From IMG/VR virus record IMGVR_UViG_3300036944_000797, positions 1 to 34,339 of that record: a DNA stretch of 34,339 bases. One strand, given 5' to 3'. The notes under the pieces are model-generated. The model saw only the letters and a list, made by a program, of their open reading frames with translations. It searched no databases and was not told the origin of the DNA. This document shows, piece after piece, positions 7,799 through 15,158 of this stretch. The position numbers were made by a program, and so were the translations under genes. This DNA comes from a virus. Position 1 is the stretch's first letter. Each line of letters begins with the position of its first letter.

Positions 7799-9100
7799 TC
7801 AAGAAGCCCATGCGGACGCGCCGCCGGTGAATTTGTCAGAGTAGCGGCGACGAGCCGTCTGCGTCATCGGCTGCTCGTAAGCAACGCACATGAGGCCGAA
7901 AGCGTCTGCCGCATGTGAAGACCAATCATGTTCAGGCCCTAGCCCGATGTTGCGGTCTTCGTCCTTCTTTTCGTGATACCAACCCAACGCATCAATACCG
8001 CCGGCGCATTTCTCAGCGTCAAACCAGATAGCGGGGAACAGCCGCCTTGCAGCTTCGATGCGCTTGGCAGCCGCGCCCTTGCCTTGGTTCGGGACCGTCT
8101 CGACCTCAAAGCCCGCTGCCCTGATGTGATCCTCAAACCGAATAGCCGTGACCGCGTCCATATGCGTCCCGTCGTGAGGAAGGACACACAGCGCGTTGCC
8201 GTACTTCTTCGTTCGCAACCATTCCAGATGCGCGGCGAGCGGCTGGCCAACAGCCTCGTAATAGTCGATAACCCGGATCTCTCTCCCGACGAACTGAGCA
8301 ATCCAGATCGCGCAAGCATCACGAACGCCGATGTCCCAGAAGGCCCGGACCTGCGAAACCTCGTCACGTGCCACATGCGCTATCCGCTTTTCACCCCTAG
8401 CAATCGCCAGCGGGTGAGCGAAGTAAGCGCCATCCATGACCGTGACAAAATCGCCTTCCCAAATATGCGCGTATTGATCCGGCCTGTTCACCAGATCATT
8501 CTTGCGCTCTTCCTCAAGCACATGAGGGAACCACGGATTATCCGTGTAATTCATCTCAATGATTTTCGAGCGGTGCGGAGGGCTTTCCCTAAACCTCTTG
8601 TGCGTTGCGCTGTTCTTGCGCTCCGGGTTCCATGTAACCCAGATTTCCGAATCCTGCTCGCGAACCGTTGGCGTGATCTTCTGCCATGCCGTTTCGCTAA
8701 CCGGCTCGGCCTCATCAACCCAGATCAGGTGAACGCGAGACTTCGACTTGATGCTATCGATGTTATGCCGCAAGCCGATAAAAACGAACTCAATGCGCTT
8801 GTCGATCGTCCGAATGTATTTTTCGCCTATGTCGTAATGCAGCGCCAACCAATCGACCGACTGGATGACTGCCTTGACCTCGGCAAACGATGACTCTTGC
8901 AGTGAGTTCATAAACTCACGCCCACAGACGATAACGCCGGTCTTTCCTTCCTTGCTTAGCTGATATCCACGTATCGCCGCCATAAGAGCAAACGAGCGCG
9001 TCTTTCCAGACCCACGGCCACCATACGCGCCGCGATAGCGGGCCTCTCCAGTGAATACCGGGATCAGCTTTTCAGGAAGCTCAATTCTGGTTGTTGTCAT
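7799..9100 (-). CDS. Terminase large subunit
   Basis: The packaging motor ATPase and nuclease. Starting at ATG 9100 gives 433 residues. Walker A GGRGSGKT at residues 27-34, Walker B LIWVDEAE at 125-132, the coupling motif VTWNPE at 155-160, and nuclease acidic residues in FWDIG (Asp256), LPHDG (Asp310) and HAADAFG (Asp399). This is the Terminase_3/PBSX-like pattern. The start overlaps the small-subunit gene by 20 bases; a longer non-ATG start at 9115 is possible. All catalytic elements appear intact. Confidence 0.92.
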   Translation of the reverse strand: MTTTRIELPEKLIPVFTGEARYRGAYGGRGSGKTRSFALMAAIRGYQLSKEGKTGVIVCGREFMNSLQESSFAEVKAVIQSVDWLALHYDIGEKYIRTIDKRIEFVFIGLRHNIDSIKSKSRVHLIWVDEAEPVSETAWQKITPTVREQDSEIWVTWNPERKNSATHKRFRESPPHRSKIIEMNYTDNPWFPHVLEEERKNDLVNRPDQYAHIWEGDFVTVMDGAYFAHPLAIARGEKRIAHVARDEVSQVRAFWDIGVRDACAIWIAQFVGREIRVIDYYEAVGQPLAAHLEWLRTKKYGNALCVLPHDGTHMDAVTAIRFEDHIRAAGFEVETVPNQGKGAAAKRIEAARRLFPAIWFDAEKCAGGIDALGWYHEKKDEDRNIGLGPEHDWSSHAADAFGLMCVAYEQPMTQTARRRYSDKFTGGASAWAS

Positions 9101-9362
9101 GGCCTGGGGCGACAAGCAGGATCTTCGTGACTACGTTGATCGGGTTGTCGTCTTCATCTCCGCCGATTACGCCCTGGGGCACCTTGCCATCAATGCGGTC
9201 AGCTACTTCCTTGATTGCCTGCACGTCGCCTGACATCGCCTTGTCAACGAGCGCATCAGCAACAGCCCGCAGCTTCGTTTTGTCTGTGCCTTCAATCGCT
9301 TCCTTGATAGCGATGTTGAGCATGTTGGCGAAGGATTTTTCCTTTGGAGGACGCCCGGCCAT
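9081..9362 (-). CDS. Probable terminase small subunit
   Basis: A 93-residue protein directly upstream of and overlapping the large terminase gene. It begins MAGRPPKEKSFANMLNIAIK; the start at 9362 is preceded by AGGTGA. The AGRPP start is frequent in small terminase-like and DUF5681-like phage proteins. The centre (DALVDKAMSGDVQAIKEVADR) is a helical segment that could mediate oligomerisation or DNA binding, and the C-terminus is acidic then hydrophobic. Assignment rests mainly on position. Confidence 0.65.
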   Translation of the reverse strand: MAGRPPKEKSFANMLNIAIKEAIEGTDKTKLRAVADALVDKAMSGDVQAIKEVADRIDGKVPQGVIGGDEDDNPINVVTKILLVAPGHDNNQN

Positions 9363-9440
9363 TAAATTCACCTAAGATGTTGGAATTATTTTTATCGGTA
9401 TGGTGAGTGATGCTCATATTTGGAGAATATTCTTCTACGC

Positions 9441-9644
9441 TCAATGCACAGTCAGAACTTCCCACCCATGTTGAGCGGCCATGCTGATGAGCGGCGACAT
9501 GCCGTATTCCGAAAGGGCGATGACTTCACCGTCCTCGTCTACGAGAATGCAGGTGCGCTTGCCTTCGATTGTCTCGACGCGGATATATCCAACGGGATGG
9601 CCGCAGATCGTTTCAGCGAATGAAAGCGGGTCGTGGACCGTCAT
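9441..9644 (-). CDS. Hypothetical protein (67 aa)
   Basis: Overlaps the stop of the upstream 66-residue gene by ATGA, which argues it is translated. The protein reads as a small alpha/beta fold with a beta hairpin (GKRTCILVDEDGEVIALSEY) and a C-terminal helix ending HGWEVLTVH. No family is recognised. It lies just before the packaging genes in the late operon. Confidence 0.6.
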   Translation of the reverse strand: MTVHDPLSFAETICGHPVGYIRVETIEGKRTCILVDEDGEVIALSEYGMSPLISMAAQHGWEVLTVH

Positions 9645-9841
9645 TTCAGTTTAACCTTGCGGATGCGGCAATGGCGATCTTGGCTATTGACGACTGACCG
9701 CGAAGCCTTGACCCTGTGCCGCTCCTTGAGTTTGACGAATCCGCATTGGTGGCTGAACTTTTCAGGCGCATCGATCTGCATTTGAGGCAGCGGAGTTTCG
9801 CCGCCGAAATACGGCACTTCATCCCACCAAGACCGCGTCAT
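9641..9841 (-). CDS. Hypothetical protein, first gene of late operon (66 aa)
   Basis: Starts at ATG 9841 after GAGGTG. The protein (MTRSWWDEVPYFGGETPLPQ at the N-terminus) is basic at its C-terminus (HRVKASRSVV and RIRKVKLK), suggesting nucleic-acid contact, but no family is recognised. It is the first gene after a long structured gap and may mark the start of the late transcript. The stop overlaps the next start (ATGA). Confidence 0.6.
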   Translation of the reverse strand: MTRSWWDEVPYFGGETPLPQMQIDAPEKFSHQCGFVKLKERHRVKASRSVVNSQDRHCRIRKVKLK

Positions 9842-9862
9842 TTCAGCACCTCTTGCGGATAG

Positions 9863-9896
9863 CCTCATACCCTACCGGGCTGACGGGGTGATGAGG
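9863..9896 (-). promoter_or_regulatory. Stem-loop in the 5' region of the late operon
   Basis: On the minus strand CCTCAT then ACCC pair with GGGT and ATGAGG (10 bp with one bulged base), about 20 bases upstream of the start at 9841. It ends close to the Shine-Dalgarno GAGGTG and could affect translation or processing of the first late gene. Structure is read from pairing only. Confidence 0.45.
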
Positions 9897-9902
9897 TGGA
9901 CG

Positions 9903-9957
9903 GGACGGATTGTGACAGAGCCCGCCATAACCAAACAATCGCGGGGTTGTACCGTCC
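9903..9957 (-). other. Nested stem structure in gene-free segment upstream of late genes
   Basis: The 348-base gap 9842-10189 has no convincing ORF. Within it GGACGG/CCGTCC closes a 55-base element containing an inner CCCGC/GCGGG pairing and an alternative ACAA/TTGT pairing. Together with the neighbouring hairpin at 9863-9896 it suggests a structured leader or small RNA before the late operon. No consensus promoter was found with confidence in the gap. Confidence 0.35.
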
Positions 9958-10138
9958 GCTGCTGACATCAGCGCGTTGGCAGTTTGGTAATATGCCGCCG
10001 TCCTAGCGCCGAAGCGCATGAGTGTCTGGAGGTGCTAACCGTGGCGAGGTGCTGGTAGCCTAACCGCTGCGCCGTTTAAGACGTTGCCTCCTGCTAGCTC
10101 CGGAACAGCACCGCACATCATCTTCCAAATCACGCTGC

Positions 10139-10152
10139 GCTTTGCGCAAAGC
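10139..10152. promoter_or_regulatory. Perfect 14-bp palindrome downstream of the left early operon
   Basis: GCTTTGCGCAAAGC is a perfect dyad about 40 bases past the stop of the DUF6456-like gene. No T tract follows, so an operator or protein-binding site is as likely as a terminator. Confidence 0.35.
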
Positions 10153-10189
10153 ACCATGTTGAACTATCTATGCCACACAGCTTTAAGGT

Positions 10190-10753
10190 TTACAAGCCGT
10201 TCATGCGCCTTGTCCTCGTTTTCATGCCCCACAATTCAGCAAGGTCATCGAGCGCGTGACGGAGGTAATCGGCGATCGTCGTGCGCTCCCTATGCGACGT
10301 GCCGAGCGCGGCGACCGACACGCCTTCACCGGCTACCTTGCTAACGATTGCATACGGCCTCTTGCCGAGATATCTCTCGCACTGCGCAAGGCGTTGACCA
10401 GCATCAACCTGCCTGTCTGTGATCGGTTCGCGCGCGCCGCCTCCGTCTACCGGCTCGCGGCTGTAGTCGAACGATCCAGCTCCAGCCCCGCCCAATGCCT
10501 CGAACAGGCGGCGGAACTCGATCGCCGCCTTAACGTGGTGTTCGCCAAGGTGGCCCTTCTTCGCCATCATAGCGATTGGGCTTTCCCGCAGGTTCAGCAT
10601 AGCCGTGATCTTGCGCGGGTTCGTGTTGTCGCCGTCATGCGCCCGGTTATAGAGCGGATTGTCGATCTCTTGCAGGTGAAGTTCCTGGTGTGGGTTGTTT
10701 GCCGGCGTGATCGTCTTCGCCTTGCGCTTCACGCGTCCTGTCTTTGCCGCCAT
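10190..10753 (-). CDS. DUF6456-like protein, possible late regulator
   Basis: A 187-residue protein. Basic N-terminus (MAAKTGRVKRKAKT), then LNLRESPIAMMAKKGHLGEH, FRRLFEALGG, FDYSREPVDGG and the C-terminal helical block ITDRQVDAGQRL through LRHALDDLAELWG. This order resembles the DUF6456 domain common in alphaproteobacteria and their phages, whose function is poorly known but which is thought to be regulatory. It is the last gene before the structured gap and the late operon, the position where a late activator could sit. Function is inferred from place only. Confidence 0.5.
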   Translation of the reverse strand: MAAKTGRVKRKAKTITPANNPHQELHLQEIDNPLYNRAHDGDNTNPRKITAMLNLRESPIAMMAKKGHLGEHHVKAAIEFRRLFEALGGAGAGSFDYSREPVDGGGAREPITDRQVDAGQRLAQCERYLGKRPYAIVSKVAGEGVSVAALGTSHRERTTIADYLRHALDDLAELWGMKTRTRRMNGL

Positions 10754-10774
10754 GTGTCTTGTCCCTCGTGATGG

Positions 10775-11197
10775 TTACATATCGTCTCGCAGAAGCCAGT
10801 GAAGCCGCCCCCTCGCTTCACTAAGCTGTATTTTATCGTTGTGCTGCTCCATGCGATCGCGGTATATTTCCAGCTTCCGAACACCAGAGACAGAGACGAG
10901 ACAGGCCACGCTTTGGTTAATGACGCGCTCCTGCTGGTACAGTCGGCGTCTCTTGCGGTCCTCTTGCTCTTCTTCGGTCAAGCCTCCAGAAAGCAGGCGC
11001 TTGAGGTTGGCGATTTCCTTTAATTTCCACGACTTGTCAGACACGTCTACCGGGACAGCCAATGCTCCATGCCCGCCGATCATTCCTTGTGTGGTGTTGC
11101 CAAGGCCAGCCGGCAACTCTGCAACTGCTGTCCTCGCCAACTGTGGACCAGCCACCGCAGCGCCGCCCATGAACCCAAAAAATCCACGCCTTTTCAT
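10775..11197 (-). CDS. Protein with Tat-like signal sequence (140 aa)
   Basis: Start chosen at ATG 11197, which overlaps the preceding gene as ATGA. The N-terminus MKRRGFFGFMGGAAVAGPQL has a twin-arginine pattern followed by a hydrophobic stretch and small residues near 22-28 (ARTAVAEL), like a Tat export signal. The mature part has a charged coiled-coil-like section (LTEEEQEDRKRRRLYQQERV) and a C-terminal helical region. No enzyme domain is recognised. A second small protein with a similar N-terminus lies at 20157-20369. Export of a phage early protein would be unusual. Confidence 0.6.
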   Translation of the reverse strand: MKRRGFFGFMGGAAVAGPQLARTAVAELPAGLGNTTQGMIGGHGALAVPVDVSDKSWKLKEIANLKRLLSGGLTEEEQEDRKRRRLYQQERVINQSVACLVSVSGVRKLEIYRDRMEQHNDKIQLSEARGRLHWLLRDDM

Positions 11198-11649
11198 TTT
11201 GCTGCCTCCTGTATCGCCTGTTCCGCCGCTGCGGCCTTCTTCTCGTTGTGCTGCCCGCGAAGAAGCTTTTGAGTGTATCCGCACTCGTGGCACATAGCGT
11301 AGCCGTTGAACTCTTCGGCCAGCCAACTCTTGATGATCTTCGCCCGGCGGACCTCATAGTCGCCACACTGGCAACGGACGACCCAGCGCCGCTTGTCAGG
11401 CAGCGATGAAGCCGCGATTCCGATGACGGTCAATCGCCCGCCTTTGATGCCGGTCAGGTCGACAAAAAGCTGGTCGCACTTCTCTCGGTACGTGGCATTC
11501 CGCGTCTCGATCGGGGTTTCGGAATGCAGAACTGTTTCCGGCGGCGTGTAGTCAAAGATCTCGCCGCGCGCTGATACCTGCGATGCCGTCTTGTCGAACG
11601 GCATCAGAGGCGCGACTGTGTCGAAGTCTACACGAGCGAACTTGGTCAT
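11194..11649 (-). CDS. Zinc-ribbon protein of early operon (151 aa)
   Basis: The 151-residue protein has a long N-terminal part with FDTVAPLMPFDK and a C-terminal four-cysteine pattern: Cys93 and Cys95 in RCQCGDYEV, and Cys120 and Cys123 in MCHECGYTQK, consistent with one zinc ribbon. The end is Ala/Glu-rich. Joined by ATGA to the DnaA-like gene upstream and to the Tat-like gene downstream. A nucleic-acid-binding role is plausible but not shown. Confidence 0.62.
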   Translation of the reverse strand: MTKFARVDFDTVAPLMPFDKTASQVSARGEIFDYTPPETVLHSETPIETRNATYREKCDQLFVDLTGIKGGRLTVIGIAASSLPDKRRWVVRCQCGDYEVRRAKIIKSWLAEEFNGYAMCHECGYTQKLLRGQHNEKKAAAAEQAIQEAAK

Positions 11650-12182
11650 GCGAATGCCTTCGGTAACGTCACCTTGCCATCCTCATCAACGGACAGAACA
11701 CCTGCCGCGATCTTGCTGCTGATACTGTTCACGGAATGGAGCGCTGTCGTGTGATCGCGCCCGCCGAACAATCGGCCCAACTCCGGGAAGCTGATAAGCG
11801 GCTTGATCGTGTTTTTGATTTCCCACATTATAGCCTGTCTCGGCAGGACAACGCTACGAACTCTTGACGGCCCTGTCACGTCTTTCACCGTTATCCCAAG
11901 CTCGGAACAGCGCGCCTGAATATAGATCAACGCCTTGCTCTCCATCCTCGCCTTCATGAGGTAATATGCCGTGACGTGAGCATCCTTCTGGATGCTGTCG
12001 CGGTAGGTCACGATGATCTTCGGCTTCGGTCTTTCGCGCGCCGGGTCGTCCTCTTGATGCGATTCCGTCGCGCCGTTATCAGGTCTTCGTCTAGCATTGA
12101 ACAGCACAGCGCGCCTTGCCCGAACCGCCGCCGCATTCGCGAACACTTCAGCCGCCGTTGTGAACTCTCGAACCTCAATCAT
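11646..12182 (-). CDS. Stand-alone DnaA domain-IV-like DNA-binding protein (copy A)
   Basis: A 178-residue protein with the DnaA C-terminal DNA-binding pattern and no AAA+ ATPase part. The region from about 98 to 158 has VTGPSRVRSVVLPRQAIMW, then LISFPELGRLFGGRDHT; residues 140-151 (GGRDHTTALHSV) match the DnaA signature that reads DnaA boxes. The N-terminus, MIEVREFTTAAEVFANAA, is shared with the next gene, indicating duplication. It probably binds the phage or host origin to recruit or block replication factors. ATGA overlaps on both sides tie it into the operon. Confidence 0.78.
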   Translation of the reverse strand: MIEVREFTTAAEVFANAAAVRARRAVLFNARRRPDNGATESHQEDDPARERPKPKIIVTYRDSIQKDAHVTAYYLMKARMESKALIYIQARCSELGITVKDVTGPSRVRSVVLPRQAIMWEIKNTIKPLISFPELGRLFGGRDHTTALHSVNSISSKIAAGVLSVDEDGKVTLPKAFA

Positions 12183-12550
12183 TTTACGCCTCTTTCAACC
12201 AACTTTATCGACGCCATAACCCCGGAATGATGGCGACCACCGAACCACTTGCCTATTGCCGGGAATGAAATATCAGGACGGCGACGACGAACCTCGTACA
12301 TCGCCAGTGACCTTGCGCGCTTCACATCAGCGGATAGATCGCGCCCCTTCACGGCGGCAACAGACACGCCTGGATGCGATGTCAGCACATCGCGCACAAT
12401 CTCTCCGATCTCGTCTGGATCGCGCTTGGCGGCCTTCGTTGGCCGTTCCTGTTCGATCACCGCATTGGCGGGGCTCCACAGCCGCCGCCTTGCGTCTGCG
12501 CAAGCCTGGATGCACTCTTGAGCCGTTGCGAACTTCCTTGCCTCGATCAT
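12179..12550 (-). CDS. Stand-alone DnaA domain-IV-like protein (copy B, diverged)
   Basis: A 123-residue paralogue of the following gene. It starts MIEARKFATAQECIQACADA, matching the N-terminus of copy A, and residues about 67-118 have SLAMYEVRRRRPDISFPAIG and KWFGGRHHSGVMASI. In copy B the DnaA signature positions held by Asp, Thr, Thr are changed (GGRHHSG), so DNA specificity has probably shifted. It lacks the intervening region that copy A has. Overlap with copy A by ATGA. Role in replication control is inferred. Confidence 0.68.
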   Translation of the reverse strand: MIEARKFATAQECIQACADARRRLWSPANAVIEQERPTKAAKRDPDEIGEIVRDVLTSHPGVSVAAVKGRDLSADVKRARSLAMYEVRRRRPDISFPAIGKWFGGRHHSGVMASIKLVERGVK

Positions 12551-12600
12551 TCTGCTGCCTCATGTTCGCCGGTTGCGTTCATGTCGTCGCCCTTCCTTCG

Positions 12601-12906
12601 TCATGCCGCGTCCTTTCCTGCCTTTGCCATTTCAACCGCCCAATCAAGGGCTTCTTGTTCGTCGTGCAGAACCACGATAGGCGGGCCTTTCCATCGGTCG
12701 GCAAAAGATTGCTGGTTCGCGTTCAGTGCCTTGCCGTAGCCCTTGCGGCCCGTCTTCATCTCGACCAGCCACATGCGGCCGCGAAAGCTTACGAGTGCAT
12801 CGACTGGGGTATCCATTAACTCGACGCAAAAGCCGCACATGCGCAGAACCTTGACGATCCCCGGTTCCGATCGGTCGCGCTTGGCAGCGTATCGTGGCAT
12901 GGGCAT
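12601..12906 (-). CDS. VRR-NUC-like nuclease (101 aa)
   Basis: Start ATG 12906 overlaps the preceding stop as TAATG and follows AGGAGGAGAG. The sequence MPMPRYAAKRDRSEPGIVKV is typical for phage VRR-NUC proteins, with Glu15/16 region, the DALVSFRGRMWLVEMKTGRKG segment carrying the PD-(D/E)xK-type residues (Asp then E-x-K) and QQSFADRW near the end. This small family includes Holliday-junction or flap-type nucleases acting in phage replication and recombination. The catalytic residues are inferred from spacing. Confidence 0.7.
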   Translation of the reverse strand: MPMPRYAAKRDRSEPGIVKVLRMCGFCVELMDTPVDALVSFRGRMWLVEMKTGRKGYGKALNANQQSFADRWKGPPIVVLHDEQEALDWAVEMAKAGKDAA

Positions 12907-13124
12907 TACGCTCTCCTCCTGCGTATCTCTGCGTTCTGGGTCTTGGTACGCTGCCACTTGGCTGATGCGTCTTCCGTCCGGCGCGATGATTCACAGCGGG
13001 CGGCTATGCGCTCGTCGGCACGAAGGCGATGAATGACGCGCTCTATGACGGCCTCTGTCGTTCCAAGGGCGGCGGCGATGGAGTGGTAGCAATGGCCGGA
13101 ACGGAATAGCTCAAGCGCGTTCAT
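12906..13124 (-). CDS. Small HTH-type protein (72 aa)
   Basis: A basic 72-residue protein. Its first half (ALELFRSGHCYHSIAAALGT then EAVIERVIHRLRADERI) looks like a helix-turn-helix; the second half is Arg/Lys-rich. ATGA overlap with the methyltransferase gene upstream and TAATG with the nuclease downstream. A DNA-binding role is plausible. No named family is recognised. Confidence 0.55.
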   Translation of the reverse strand: MNALELFRSGHCYHSIAAALGTTEAVIERVIHRLRADERIAARCESSRRTEDASAKWQRTKTQNAEIRRRRA

Positions 13125-14494
13125 GCGGCCACCTTCTGTGCTGTGTTGCGAATGACGAGCAGCCCGGTCGGAACATTGGTCCCCGCCTCGGAGAAGCTGC
13201 CGACTGGAAGGTCAGTCCAGCGCCCATCAAGCTCCTTATGGTCGTAGTGAGCCGTCGCCGGCAGGATCGAAACGAGCAGGCCACCGGGCTTTAGAAACTT
13301 GACGGCATGGCGAACATGCTTGACGTAGTGCCGACCGACAAAAGGCGGGTTCATCACGACAAAATCGAAATCGGGTCGCGCGGGTTGTTCGAGGAAGTTC
13401 CCGGTAAGGACCGAGTGCCCCTTGGCGCGGGCCTCGGCCGCACGCCCGGCATGCACCTCAATTCCGAACGCATTGCACCCTCTGGCGCGCAGTTCGTCCA
13501 ATATGCGACCATCACCGCAGGATGGCTCTAGAACGCGCCACGGGCGCGGTTCGTCAGAATGACGAGCCTTGTAGATTCCGACAGCATCAAGAGCCGCCTC
13601 GATTGCGGCCTTTGGCGACCAGTAGAATTGCAGGTCTTTGGCTACGGCAGTGCTTGCCTGTGGCTTCGCGTCTTCCTCTTCGGCATCAGGCAGCACATCG
13701 CCATAGAACTCGGCAAGCGCGCGGTTGATGTCGAGCAAGGCCCACTTGTCGAATATGACGTGGCCATTTCCGTTCTGGAACTTGCGCACGGTGACTCCGC
13801 GATTTGGTGCGCGCGTCTCAATGCCGTCTTTGTCCGTAGTGACGTGGTGCGAACCGTCGAATACGATCTCTCCGGCCTTCTGCCCCATGAAGCTGTGCAG
13901 CTTGTCGAGGGAGTGAAGCTCGGCATTGTCCATGAGCTTTTCGCCGCGATAGGCCGCAATCGAATTGATGATGTCGCGGATCTTGTCGCGGCCATAGGAG
14001 CCATACCCGCCAACATTCGAGACGATGACGCGCTTCGGCAAGCCCTTCACACCAACCTTGACGTTTGAGTGTGACTTATAGGCCGGGTCCAACTGCGAGA
14101 AGACTTCCACCAGCCCGCGAAGGATGTGGTAGCGCGGACGGATGAGGTAATCGCCGAACGTCGCCTTGGCGTTGTCGTAGGTCAGTTCAGGCGGGTTTTC
14201 GAAAGTGCGCTCAAACAGGCGCTTGTCGTCGGCGCTCGCAATCTGGTCAATCTGGCAGCGGTCATAGATCGCTCGCCATCCAGACTTCAGCAGCGATGCA
14301 AGAACGTCGCGTTCAGAGACGTGGGGCGCATGGCGCGAGATGCTACCGCCGTACTTGCCCTGTATCGTCGCCGCCATTTCGAGGTTGCGCCATGCCTCGT
14401 TCACTGCCGCGATGGCTGCGGGCGCGTTCGCTACCTTCTCTTCGTATTCATCGATCAGGTCGGCGACTGTTCTATTCCGTGCCGGAAGGTTCAT
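13121..14494 (-). CDS. DUF4942 domain N6-adenine DNA methyltransferase
   Basis: A 457-residue protein. The N-terminal ~270 residues fit DUF4942 (blocks such as GGSISRHAPHVSERD, GWRAIYDRC and LDKLHSFMGQKAGEIVFDGS). The C-terminal domain is a Rossmann methyltransferase: motif I LEPSCGDG at 322-329 and motif IV NPPF at 382-385, the signature of adenine-N6 methylases. It probably methylates phage DNA against host restriction or marks it for regulation. It is coupled with small genes on both sides by ATGA overlaps. All key motifs are present. Confidence 0.85.
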   Translation of the reverse strand: MNLPARNRTVADLIDEYEEKVANAPAAIAAVNEAWRNLEMAATIQGKYGGSISRHAPHVSERDVLASLLKSGWRAIYDRCQIDQIASADDKRLFERTFENPPELTYDNAKATFGDYLIRPRYHILRGLVEVFSQLDPAYKSHSNVKVGVKGLPKRVIVSNVGGYGSYGRDKIRDIINSIAAYRGEKLMDNAELHSLDKLHSFMGQKAGEIVFDGSHHVTTDKDGIETRAPNRGVTVRKFQNGNGHVIFDKWALLDINRALAEFYGDVLPDAEEEDAKPQASTAVAKDLQFYWSPKAAIEAALDAVGIYKARHSDEPRPWRVLEPSCGDGRILDELRARGCNAFGIEVHAGRAAEARAKGHSVLTGNFLEQPARPDFDFVVMNPPFVGRHYVKHVRHAVKFLKPGGLLVSILPATAHYDHKELDGRWTDLPVGSFSEAGTNVPTGLLVIRNTAQKVAA

Positions 14495-14691
14495 TCCGCA
14501 GCTTCCTTCTTCGCCAGCGCCCGCGCATAGGCGGTGCGTATCTCTTCGTAGCGCTCAAGGTTGGTTTGCTTGTCCTCGATATCGCTTGCCGGCCATGGTC
14601 GCTTTGTGCCGGGGCCATGCGTTCGCAACCACATCCTCGTGCTCTGGATGCGTCCATCAAGCCAAGCGAGCATGACGCCAGGATCTGTCAT
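14491..14691 (-). CDS. Hypothetical protein (66 aa)
   Basis: A small, mostly helical protein with ATGA overlaps at both ends. It contains MLAWLDGRIQSTRMWL near the start and a C-terminal charged helix (LERYEEIRTAYARALAKKEA). No family is recognised. Coupling with the methyltransferase may mean a helper role, but nothing in the sequence proves it. Confidence 0.6.
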   Translation of the reverse strand: MTDPGVMLAWLDGRIQSTRMWLRTHGPGTKRPWPASDIEDKQTNLERYEEIRTAYARALAKKEAAE

Positions 14692-15053
14692 TGCTCGACC
14701 TTAATCTTCGACGGCGGATTGTCGGCGGGCTCGAACAGGCGACATGCTTTCGCGCTATGCGGGATGAGCCTATTTGCCTTGTTCAGGATTGGTCGGTTGC
14801 ATTTGGCCTTCTTGATACCGAGCGGCTGCGTCTCGTGCTTTTTGCCAAAATAGCCAGGGTCTGTAAGGTATTCTTCATACTCACCGTCCGAGATCTTCCG
14901 GTACTTCTTGATGGCCCAAAAACGGCACTCGCGGCACGTCTTGCCATCTGGCCCTGTCCCGGCAATGTGTGCCTGGCCAAGATATGTCTCAGCGATGGGC
15001 TGATGAACGTCGCCCGACGTCATGTGGGCACTGAAAAGAAGATGCTCTGCCAT
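14688..15053 (-). CDS. Cysteine-containing hypothetical protein (121 aa)
   Basis: The middle has CRECRFWAIKKY, followed by a Lys-rich section with AKCNRP and, near the end, AKACRLFEPADN. Four cysteines could hold one zinc ion; the pattern resembles small phage proteins of unknown function with a C-x-x-C-x-F/Y motif. ATGA overlap with the 66-residue gene downstream. No named family. Confidence 0.6.
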   Translation of the reverse strand: MAEHLLFSAHMTSGDVHQPIAETYLGQAHIAGTGPDGKTCRECRFWAIKKYRKISDGEYEEYLTDPGYFGKKHETQPLGIKKAKCNRPILNKANRLIPHSAKACRLFEPADNPPSKIKVEQ

Positions 15054-15056
15054 TCT

Positions 15057-15158
15057 CTAGCTCCACTTGTCATGATTTGGTCTGCGGATCTCGTCGGAGA
15101 GGAAGGTGATTTCCTCGAAAAGGCGAGCGGCCTCTATGCGTCTCTCTTCTTCGGTCAT
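15057..15158 (-). CDS. Micro-ORF, 33 aa, acidic helical
   Basis: Starts in a TGATG overlap with the stop of the 37-residue ORF and ends three bases before the start of the 121-residue gene. The peptide starts MTEEERRIEAARLFEEITFL and is an amphipathic helix. Good coupling on both sides suggests it is translated, but it is short and unrecognised. Confidence 0.45.
   Translation of the reverse strand: MTEEERRIEAARLFEEITFLSDEIRRPNHDKWS

Noticed and set aside
7973-8893. 306-codon plus-strand frame
   Set aside because: Shadow of the large terminase gene, without start signals.
10028-10091. tRNA-like segment: GGAGG..CCTCC ends and phrases such as GCGCAGCGGTTAGG on the minus strand
   Set aside because: No GGTTCGAATCC-like T-arm, no proper anticodon arm and wrong arm spacing on either strand; the match is limited to a five-pair end stem.
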